The position numbers and the translations under genes were made by a program. A stretch of DNA of 5,388 bases from Candidatus Acidiferrales bacterium (GTDB taxonomy: Bacteria > Acidobacteriota > Terriglobia > Acidiferrales > UBA7541), in contig CATPAM010000228.1 in NCBI GenBank assembly GCA_955651735.1, forward strand, positions 1 through 5,388. Direction: 5' to 3'. The notes beneath the pieces are model-generated. The model did not search any database. It saw only the letters and a program-made list of their open reading frames with translations, and was not told where the DNA came from. Of the stretch, positions 1 to 4,789 are shown piece by piece (the first letter of the stretch is position 1; each line of letters starts with the position of its first letter).

Positions 1-162
1 GTCTATGCCGTAACGCCGGGTGTCACTCCCGGCCTGGGCACATCGTTGTACATCAAGAAAGGCAGCTCTTACTTTGTGGTTCATGTTTACGGCTTCCCCG
101 ACCAGACCAAAGCCATGGCCATGGAGAAAACGCTTGCCCTACAGGCCTGTTCTAACCTGTGA
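1..162 (+). CDS. C-terminal fragment of an unrecognised protein (5' end outside window)
   Basis: Reading from base 1 in frame 1 gives 53 sense codons ending in TGA at 160-162. The peptide contains 'LYIKKGSSYFVVHVYGF' followed by a short helix-like tail (KAMAMEKTLALQACSNL). The alternation of a charged turn, a hydrophobic beta strand and a final amphipathic helix suggests the end of a small alpha/beta domain, but I do not recognise the family and assign no function. The codons look like real coding sequence, whereas the overlapping frame-2 reading (20-262) does not. The gene lies in the same direction as the integrase and could be either cargo of the putative integrated element or a chromosomal gene. 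Without its N-terminus, neither localisation nor family can be judged. Confidence 0.6.
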   Translation, partial: VYAVTPGVTPGLGTSLYIKKGSSYFVVHVYGFPDQTKAMAMEKTLALQACSNL

Positions 163-232
163 ATGTGCCTGGAATCATTCCCGTGACTCTGGGGAAACCT
201 CCTTAAGACAGAAAGCTACCTATGCTGACTTC

Positions 233-309
233 ACATGCCTGATTAGTCAGGAAACCGGATAAGTCCCGTCCTAGAACTCTACATCGCCGGCAGCATTAAT
301 CAGGCATGT
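233..309. repeat. 13-bp perfect inverted repeat with 51-nt spacing
   Basis: ACATGCCTGATTA at 233-245 is the exact reverse complement of TAATCAGGCATGT at 297-309. The outer parts also match if a 5-nt insertion is allowed in the left arm: GCTGAC at 224-229 against GTCAGC at 308-313, giving a 17-nt arm on the right. The left arm can also form smaller competing hairpins (CTGACT 225-230 with AGTCAG 245-250; CCTGA 238-242 with TCAGG 247-251). It lies in the non-coding stretch upstream of the integrase. No T-tract follows it, so it is not an obvious terminator. Binding sites for the integrase or a regulator are possible. Confidence 0.6.
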
Positions 310-344
310 CAGCCAAAGCAGCACGGCTTTGTAGACGTTCGAGC

Positions 345-350
345 TATAAT
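345..350 (+). promoter_or_regulatory. Candidate -10 box upstream of the integrase
   Basis: A perfect TATAAT lies at 345-350, about 80 bp before the integrase start. No good -35 hexamer is found at 16-18 nt spacing, and there is no TGn extension, so this would be a weak or activator-dependent promoter. The rest of 163-429 shows no credible gene. Only the hexamer match is observed; the promoter role is inferred. Confidence 0.3.
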
Positions 351-429
351 CTGGAAATAGAACACGGAAGTTTGATGGGCTCAATAATGGTCCTCATCGA
401 AGCCGACAAGACTCAACGACTCAAGCTGC

Positions 430-1362
430 TTGGTGAGGACACTTGTTACCTACTGTCGCCTTGAACAGACGACTATCGATAACCGGCAGTATGCTCTGGA
501 CAAGTGGATTTATCCCTTCCTCGGGGAACGGCAGCTCGGGGAAGTCAACAATAGGGCGCTAAAGGAGCTAGTCGAAAGAATGGCCGAAACACTCTCAGCC
601 TCATCCGTTCGGGATTACGCCAACATCGTCAAAGCCATAGTGGCTTCGGCGATCGACGAAAATGGCGAGCAGCTTTTCCCGCGGAAATGGAACGAGGAGT
701 TTATCGACGCCCCGCTTATCGCGGAGCAGAATCAGCCATCTACGACTTCGGAAGGAATGACGCAAATCCTAGAGAAGGCCGCGGGACAATATCTTGTCCT
801 CTATGCTCTTCTCGCTGGATGTGGGCCGCTACGAGCTGGCGAAGCTCTCGGGCTAGAAATTGACAAGCACATTTCTCCCGACTTCCGGACGCTCTACATC
901 CGACAGAAAGCCAAGCGTGGGCTAATTCAACCCTACCTTAAGACGAAAGCCGGAGAGCGCGAAGTGGATCTCTGCTCCGCCCTGGCAAAGATGCTTCGGG
1001 ACTTCGTCGGTAATCGAAAGGATGGACTTCTCTTCCGTACGTCAACAGGCGCCCAGCTCTTGCAGACGAACACGCTGCGGAACAGCCTGCACCCGATTCT
1101 TGAACAACTTGAGCATATCAAAGGTGGATTCAATATCTTTCGCCGTTACAGAATCACGCATTTGCAGAAGAAGGACTGCCCTGTGGCACTTCGGCACTTC
1201 TGGTCCGGCCATGCGTCGCCCCATGTGTCTGAGCGTTACACCAAACTGCGCGAGGAGCGTGAGTACCGTTTGGAATGGGCAGAGAGATTAGGGCTCGGGT
1301 TCGATTTATCACGCTCAATTGGGCAACTTGGGCAACTTCGCATCGTCCCGAAAGTCGCCTAA
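430..1362 (+). CDS. Tyrosine recombinase / phage-type integrase, N-terminally short
   Basis: A site-specific recombinase of the tyrosine (lambda-integrase) superfamily, which joins and excises DNA at att sites. Residues 1-95 look like the helical core-binding domain (ALDKWIYPFLGERQL, ALKELVERM). Residues 110-290 form the catalytic domain: Arg135 in GPLRAGEALGLE, the probable beta-hairpin Lys171 (YLKTKAG), Arg238 in NIFRRYRITHL, His261 in FWSGHA and the nucleophile Tyr270 in SERY. His261 to Tyr270 is nine residues, as in XerD-like enzymes. Position 235, normally the His of HxxR, is Asn. The start given is TTG with no Shine-Dalgarno sequence; GTG at 433 is an alternative, and the frame is open upstream only to 388 without an ATG. 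Related integrases I remember have an extra N-terminal arm-binding region, so the 5' end may be lost. The stop is 13 nt from the 3' end of tRNA-Ala, implying integration there. Function as an integrase is secure; activity is uncertain. Confidence 0.9.
   Translation: MVRTLVTYCRLEQTTIDNRQYALDKWIYPFLGERQLGEVNNRALKELVERMAETLSASSVRDYANIVKAIVASAIDENGEQLFPRKWNEEFIDAPLIAEQNQPSTTSEGMTQILEKAAGQYLVLYALLAGCGPLRAGEALGLEIDKHISPDFRTLYIRQKAKRGLIQPYLKTKAGEREVDLCSALAKMLRDFVGNRKDGLLFRTSTGAQLLQTNTLRNSLHPILEQLEHIKGGFNIFRRYRITHLQKKDCPVALRHFWSGHASPHVSERYTKLREEREYRLEWAERLGLGFDLSRSIGQLGQLRIVPKVA
1319..1336 (+). repeat. Two tandem 9-bp copies of TTGGGCAAC at the integrase 3' end
   Basis: TTGGGCAAC occurs at 1319-1327 and again directly at 1328-1336, encoding part of the GQLGQL tail of the integrase. 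The embedded hexamer CAACTT (1324-1329 and 1333-1338) recurs inverted as AAGTTG at 1361-1366, overlapping the stop codon. All three lie within 60 bp of the tRNA 3' end, where accessory integrase-binding sites would be expected. This could equally be simple slippage in a poorly constrained C-terminus. Confidence 0.45.
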
Positions 1363-1375
1363 GTTGTTGAAAAGA

Positions 1376-1451
1376 TGGTGGACGAGAGGGGATTCGAACC
1401 CCCGGCCTCCTCGTTGCGAACGAGGCGCTCTCCCAGCTGAGCTACTCGCCC
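1376..1451 (-). tRNA. tRNA-Ala(CGC), CCA encoded
   Basis: Read on the minus strand, the 76-nt gene begins GGGCGAG and ends CTCGTCC plus ACCA. The acceptor stem pairs fully, including G3:U70, the known alanine identity element. The D-arm contains AGCTCAGCTGGGAGAGC. The anticodon stem CCTCG/CGAGG encloses loop TTCGCAA, giving anticodon CGC for GCG codons. The T-arm is GGGGG-TTCGAAT-CCCCT. The gene appears intact, and its 3' end faces the 3' end of the integrase gene, so it is the probable chromosomal attachment site. Insertion here would normally restore the tRNA 3' end from the element's att sequence. No second copy of the tRNA 3' end is visible in 1-429, so the far boundary of the element lies outside the window or has decayed. 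Confidence 0.97.
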
Positions 1452-1466
1452 ACGAGCAGCAGAGAA

Positions 1467-1495
1467 ATTTTAGCAAACGTGGAGAGGGAAGCCAA
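1467..1495 (-). promoter_or_regulatory. Sigma-70-type promoter for tRNA-Ala
   Basis: On the minus strand TTGGCT (1495-1490) and TAAAAT (1472-1467) are separated by exactly 17 nt, and TGC directly before the -10 makes it an extended -10. Transcription would begin around 1460, a few nucleotides before the mature tRNA 5' end at 1451. The hexamers match consensus at 4/6 and 5/6. Confidence 0.5.
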
Positions 1496-1578
1496 ACGAG
1501 TTTGCGAGCCAGCAAGCACAAATCAACACACGCTAATGGGTCTCCAGCCTGAATGGATGCGAACAAGTGGACGTTGAG

Positions 1579-1689
1579 ATTCTTCGGAATCCTCATCGGA
1601 CTCGGACGCCCGAAGAATGACATGTTGTCGATAGACGAGCCTCGTGAAAGCGGCGGCCCTTCGAGGCTCAGGATAAAGAAGACCGCCGC
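1579..1689. repeat. Palindromic intergenic sequence (REP-like)
   Basis: Several inverted repeats lie close together: ATTCTTCGG 1579-1587 with CCGAAGAAT 1610-1618 (22-nt loop); GAGCCTCG 1637-1644 with CGAGGCTC 1662-1669 (17-nt loop); and GCGGCGG 1650-1656 with CCGCCGC 1683-1689. The second and third overlap and cannot both form. The pattern 'TTCTTCGG...CCGAAGAATGACA' and the nearby 'CCCTTCGAGGCTCAGGATAA' resemble short dispersed palindromes that I recall between genes of environmental Acidobacteria. Only one set is visible here, so the dispersed-repeat status is inference. No convincing ORF occupies 1452-1751; the one over 1553-1771 is low-quality and runs into the protease gene. Confidence 0.4.
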
Positions 1690-1701
1690 ACTCCAAAGAA
1701 G

Positions 1702-1724
1702 AGAGGGCGCAATTCTCGCCCTCT
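1702..1724 (-). terminator. Hairpin terminator after the S41 protease gene
   Basis: AGAGGGCG at 1702-1709 pairs perfectly with CGCCCTCT at 1717-1724 around a 7-nt loop. It sits 27 nt beyond the protease stop codon. Read on the minus strand the stem is followed by CTTCTTT, a short imperfect U-rich tract, so termination is plausible but not textbook-strong. Confidence 0.55.
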
Positions 1725-1751
1725 GTACGTTCCGGATCCGTGCAATTTCTT

Positions 1752-3365
1752 TTAGGGTTGGTCGGGGGTGATGCCGGCGCGCTGGGCTACGATCTTGCGG
1801 GCGTTCTCGTAGAGGGCGCGGGCTTGGGGGATGGCTTCCACCGCTTTTTGGACTTGCGGATCGGCCTCGAGTTGGACCTTGGTGCCTTCCTGCTCGCCGA
1901 AGGTGGAGAGGAAGACTTCCTGCTTGATCTTGCGCTTGATCCAGTCAAGATTTTCGCTGATTTCTGGCTCGGTGTAGCGCACGTCGTGCTTGCTCATATA
2001 GGTGCGCAGGTCGCGCAGTACGGAGTCGTCGACTTCAAAGCTCTTGGTGATCGTGGGACGGGTGCCGAGGTAGAAGCGCGTGAAGCCTCCCACACCCTGG
2101 TTGGAGTAGAAGAAAACGTCGGAGCGCAGCAGGGTTTCTTCGAACTTGGTGAGCTTGGGCGCGGGGACGTTGATGTCCGGCGTGATGCCGCCGCCGCCGG
2201 TCACCTGGCGGCCGCTGTCGGTGAGCTTGACCTCGCTGGGATGATCGGGAATTTTGCGCTCGTAGTGATATTCGTAGAGCGAGACGGATTTGTAGTCGCG
2301 CTGGATGAGGCGGCCGCTGGGGGTGTAGTAGCGCGCGGTGGTGAGCGCGAGGCCGGTGTTTTCACTGAGCGGCGTGACGGTTTGCACCAGGCCCTTGCCG
2401 AAGGTGGTTTCGCCGACGATGAGGCCTCGATCGTGGTCTTGCACGGCGCCGGAGACGATTTCGGTGGCGGAGGCGGAATTGCCGTTGACGAGAATTACGA
2501 GCGGGACGCTGTCGCCCTGATTGCCGCGAATGGCGTAATAGCGGCGCTCGGTGGAGGCGCGGCCGTGGTGCGAGACGATGAGCTGATTTTTATCGAGGAA
2601 CATGTCGCCGACGGCCACGGCTTCGTTGAGCAGGCCGCCGGGATTGCCGCGCATGTCGAGAATCAGGCCGTCCAGCGAGGCCGCGTTGAGTTGCTTGAGC
2701 GCATCAGCGATTTCGCGGTCGGTAGTTTCGTTGAAACCAGAAAGGCGAACGTAGCCGATGCCGGGCCGCAGCAGGAAGGCGATATCCACGGAATGACGGG
2801 GGATTTCGTCGCGGATGACGGTGAAAACCAACGGTTCCGCGTAGCCTTCACGCGAAATGGTGATTTTGACGACGGTTCCCTTGGCGCCCTTGAGCATGTC
2901 CGCAACATCGCTGGTGGTGAGGCCATCGGTGGACTTGTCGTCCACCTTCATGATGACGTCACCGGGGCGAATGCCAGCGTTATAGGCAGGTGCGCCGACG
3001 TAAGGAGCCATGACCACGGTGTGGTTCTCACGGGGGGCCACGATCATGCCCACGCCGTAGTACTTGCCGCGCTGATCTTCGCGGAGGAGAGCGAATTGGC
3101 GGGCGTCAAAGAAATTGGAATGCGGGTCGAGCATGCGGAGCATACCGGGGATAGCGCCCTGGTAGACGGCCTTGTCGACATCGACGGGCTCGGCGTAGTT
3201 GGCCTGCACGACGTCCAGAACGCGGGTAAAGTCGCGGACGGAGGTCTGGAAATCGTCCGTAGAGGCCGTGGTGGCCCGGACATTGGGCCCGTAAATGCCG
3301 CCCAAGACTGCAGATACAAGTAATACTGCGACTACAAGGAAAACCCCGCGACGCTCTGGTCTCAT
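1752..3365 (-). CDS. ctpA: S41 family C-terminal processing peptidase (CtpA/Prc-like) with PDZ domain
   Basis: A serine protease of the S41 family, which cleaves envelope proteins near their C-termini. Residues 7-24 form a hydrophobic N-terminal segment after MRPERR, consistent with a signal peptide or membrane anchor; there is no lipobox Cys. A PDZ domain spans about 102-175 (YGVGMIVAPREN, AGIRPGDVIMKVDD). The protease domain follows, with LDGLILDMRGNPGGLLNEAV at 231-250, Ser299 in NGNSASATEI and Lys324 in TFGKGLVQ. The 25-residue Ser-Lys spacing equals that of E. coli Prc (S430/K455), so the catalytic dyad is intact. Residues after about 405 form a charged helical C-terminal extension. At 537 aa it is within the family range. 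The ATG at 3365 is preceded by GAGGG, a fair ribosome site. It is transcribed away from the tat genes from a shared divergent promoter region. Substrates cannot be told from sequence. Confidence 0.95.
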   Translation of the reverse strand: MRPERRGVFLVVAVLLVSAVLGGIYGPNVRATTASTDDFQTSVRDFTRVLDVVQANYAEPVDVDKAVYQGAIPGMLRMLDPHSNFFDARQFALLREDQRGKYYGVGMIVAPRENHTVVMAPYVGAPAYNAGIRPGDVIMKVDDKSTDGLTTSDVADMLKGAKGTVVKITISREGYAEPLVFTVIRDEIPRHSVDIAFLLRPGIGYVRLSGFNETTDREIADALKQLNAASLDGLILDMRGNPGGLLNEAVAVGDMFLDKNQLIVSHHGRASTERRYYAIRGNQGDSVPLVILVNGNSASATEIVSGAVQDHDRGLIVGETTFGKGLVQTVTPLSENTGLALTTARYYTPSGRLIQRDYKSVSLYEYHYERKIPDHPSEVKLTDSGRQVTGGGGITPDINVPAPKLTKFEETLLRSDVFFYSNQGVGGFTRFYLGTRPTITKSFEVDDSVLRDLRTYMSKHDVRYTEPEISENLDWIKRKIKQEVFLSTFGEQEGTKVQLEADPQVQKAVEAIPQARALYENARKIVAQRAGITPDQP

Positions 3366-3395
3366 CCCACCCTCGCGTGATTCGCTGACTTAAGA

Positions 3396-3401
3396 ATTAT
3401 A
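3396..3401 (-). promoter_or_regulatory. Extended -10 promoter for the S41 protease
   Basis: On the minus strand a perfect TATAAT (3401-3396) is preceded by TGC, giving an extended -10 element, 30 nt upstream of the ATG. The -35 region is poor (GTCAAA or TCAAAC at 17-18 nt spacing), as is common for extended -10 promoters. The A/T-rich box stands out in GC-rich surroundings. Confidence 0.55.
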
Positions 3402-3420
3402 GCACAGCGCGTACCGGCGT

Positions 3421-3450
3421 TTGACACTTCCGAACGCCCTTCTCTATGAT
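3421..3450 (+). promoter_or_regulatory. Strong sigma-70-type promoter for the tat operon
   Basis: TTGACA at 3421-3426 (6/6) and TATGAT at 3445-3450 (5/6) are separated by 18 nt. Predicted transcription start is near 3457, leaving a leader of about 25 nt before the ATG at 3483. GGAG at 3457-3460 is too far upstream to serve as the ribosome site, so the leader has no clear Shine-Dalgarno sequence. The -35 element overlaps the -35 region of the oppositely directed protease promoter, so the two could compete or be co-regulated. Confidence 0.65.
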
Positions 3451-3482
3451 GCCAACGGAGCCTTCTTCGGTCGCTCAGAATC

Positions 3483-3965
3483 ATGCTTAGCATCCCACAC
3501 ATGATCGTGGTGTTCGTGATTGTGCTGGTCGTTTTTGGTCCGCAAAAGCTGCCGGAACTTGCGCGGGGGCTTGGCAAGCTGATGGCCGAGTTTCGCAAGG
3601 CTTCCACGGATTTCAAGTCCGCCTTTGAAGAGGAGATGCGCGACCTGGAGCGGCAGGCGCGGGAGACCGAACGGCGCAAGGCTGAGGCGGCGTCGGCATC
3701 GGCCGCTGCGGCTGCGCAGACGCAACCGGCAACGCTGGCTACGCCCTCAGGTGCTGAGACGCAGGCGGGTGGCGGGGAGGTAGCAGCGGGGGGCGCAACG
3801 GAAGCTGGGATTACGGAAGCCGGCGCAGGGCCGGTGGTCGCTCCAGTGACAGAAGGGAATGTGGCGCGCGAAACGGAGATGGAGGCGCCGAGCGCCGAGC
3901 AGGCTGCTGGCAACGGTTCCGCAACCCCTGAGGCGCAGGCGAAGGCGCAAAAAGCGGATAACTGA
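3483..3965 (+). CDS. tatB: Sec-independent (Tat) translocase subunit, TatA/TatB family
   Basis: A single-span component of the twin-arginine translocase, which exports folded proteins together with TatC. Residues 7-18 form a short hydrophobic helix (MIVVFVIVLVVF) followed by the hinge GPQKLPELARGLGKLM and a long amphipathic/charged helix to about residue 70. The 'GPQ(K/R)LPE' hinge and the long charged helix (EEEMRDLERQARETERR) favour TatB; FG before it is also seen in TatA, so the subunit type is not settled and one protein may serve both roles. The acidic residue TatB normally has near position 8 is absent; His6 aligns there. Residues 75-160 are an Ala/Glu/Gly/Thr-rich, low-complexity, presumably disordered cytoplasmic tail. 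At 160 aa it is TatB-sized. It starts at ATG 3483; Met7 is possible but would shorten the helix. tatC follows after 29 nt. Confidence 0.9.
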   Translation: MLSIPHMIVVFVIVLVVFGPQKLPELARGLGKLMAEFRKASTDFKSAFEEEMRDLERQARETERRKAEAASASAAAAAQTQPATLATPSGAETQAGGGEVAAGGATEAGITEAGAGPVVAPVTEGNVARETEMEAPSAEQAAGNGSATPEAQAKAQKADN

Positions 3966-3994
3966 GGCGAAAGACTAATCCTGAAAACCTCAAA

Positions 3995-4789
3995 ATGGCG
4001 ACGAGCGAGCACCCCAAAGACGCAGCCGAAACCGGCGGGCAGATGACGTTTTTTGAGCATTTGGTCGAACTGCGCAAGCGGATCATCAATTCGCTGATTG
4101 CGATTGCGATCGGCGCGTTTGTGGGCGTGTACGTCGCGAAGTACATCATCAACTACGTTACGCACCCGATGCTGAAGGCGCTTTCCGATGCGCATCTGGA
4201 ACCGAAGCTGATTTACACGCATCCGGCGGGATTTTTTAATTTGATCATCACGCTGGGGATTTACATCGGGATTGTACTGGCGTCGCCGGTAGTGCTCTAT
4301 CAGATTTGGCTTTTTGTGGCGCCGGCGCTTTACAAGCACGAGCGCAGCGCGATTACCGGATTTCTGTTTTCCACGGTGTTTTTATTCCTGGGCGGAATTG
4401 CGTTCGGATATTTTGTGACGCTGCCTTACATTTTGAAGTTTTTGGTGAGCTTCCAAGGGCCGGTGGTGCCGATGATCAGCATCAATGAGTATTTTGATCT
4501 GACGCTGCAGAAAATACTGCAGCTGTAGATATAATTTGACCACCAAAAAATAATATTATTTTTGTCGCTGTTCGGGATTGTGACGCCAAAATTCCTGTGG
4601 AAGAACATTCGCTACGCGATTCTGATTATCGCGATTGTGGCGGCGGTGATCACGCCGACGCCGGATGCGATGACCATGCTGATTTTCATGGCGCCGATGA
4701 TCGGGCTGTATTTTGTGGGCATTGCGGTATCGGCCATGGTGGTGCGCAAAAAGGAGCGGCAGCTGGCCGCGGCAGCGGAGGCGCGCTGA
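3995..4789 (+). pseudogene. tatC: tatC, Tat translocase core subunit, interrupted by two in-frame stops
   Basis: TatC is the polytopic receptor of the Tat pathway that binds twin-arginine signal peptides. Codons 1-177 are clearly TatC: FFEHLVELRKRI (19-30), ASPVVLYQIWLFVAPALYKHER (96-117), TLPYILKFL and SINEYFDLTLQ. Codons 190-264 continue in the same frame as the C-terminal third (LFGIVTPKFLWKN, VITPTPDAMTML, PMIGLYFVGI). Total length, 264 codons, is normal (E. coli TatC has 258 residues). Between them, TAG at 4526-4528 (codon 178) and TAA at 4532-4534 (codon 180) fall in the fourth membrane helix, and the usual 'FE-x-P' there reads FDHQ. There is no net frameshift. Translation as written would stop after three membrane helices. 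TTG at 4562 could start the second piece but has no ribosome site. Either the allele is truly broken, with another tatC elsewhere, or these bases are wrong in the sequence. The ATG at 3995 has only a weak ribosome site; the next gene begins immediately after the stop. Confidence 0.85.
4505..4563. other. AT-rich aberrant patch inside tatC with 18-bp palindrome
   Basis: Within an otherwise GC-rich gene this stretch is mostly A and T. It contains AAAAATAAT (4546-4554) followed directly by its reverse complement ATTATTTTT (4555-4563), a perfect spacerless 18-bp palindrome, and two copies of CTGCAG (4505-4510, 4517-4522), the second overlapping CAGCTG (4520-4525). Both tatC stop codons lie inside it. 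The number of codons matches that expected for TatC, so bases appear replaced rather than inserted. Confidence 0.7.

Noticed and set aside
20..262. 80-codon frame overlapping the first partial gene
   Set aside because: It overlaps the better frame-1 reading, is Trp/Arg/Pro-rich and has no recognisable motif or ribosome site.
1319..1552. Small frame containing 'TRGDSNPRPPRCERGALPAELLA'
   Set aside because: This is the well-known spurious translation of a tRNA gene read on its opposite strand.
1740..3323. 527-codon open frame antisense to the S41 protease
   Set aside because: It lies almost exactly opposite a gene with intact catalytic motifs. Its Gly/Ala/Val/Asp-rich monotony is what the complement of GC-biased codons produces, and it has no recognisable domain.
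3362..4339. 325-codon minus-strand frame over tatA/B and tatC
   Set aside because: It is a shadow of two well-supported genes; its Ala/Ser/Pro/Arg-rich sequence is typical of a complementary frame.
4506..4540. Programmed stop-codon readthrough or recoding in tatC
   Set aside because: Two stops of different type within three codons, together with loss of conserved residues around them, argue for damage or error rather than programmed decoding.
4536..4559. Promoter (TTGACC ... TATTAT) inside the tatC patch
   Set aside because: The spacing between the two hexamers is only 12 nt and no alternative -10 fits at 16-18 nt.
4505..4564. Small mobile element inserted into tatC
   Set aside because: The codon count between the intact flanks equals that of a normal TatC, so nothing seems to have been added, and there is no target-site duplication.
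4562..4789. Independent small membrane protein (75 codons from TTG)
   Set aside because: It is in frame with, and homologous to the end of, TatC. The proposed TTG lies in the palindrome's T-run and lacks a ribosome site, so it is the 3' part of broken tatC.
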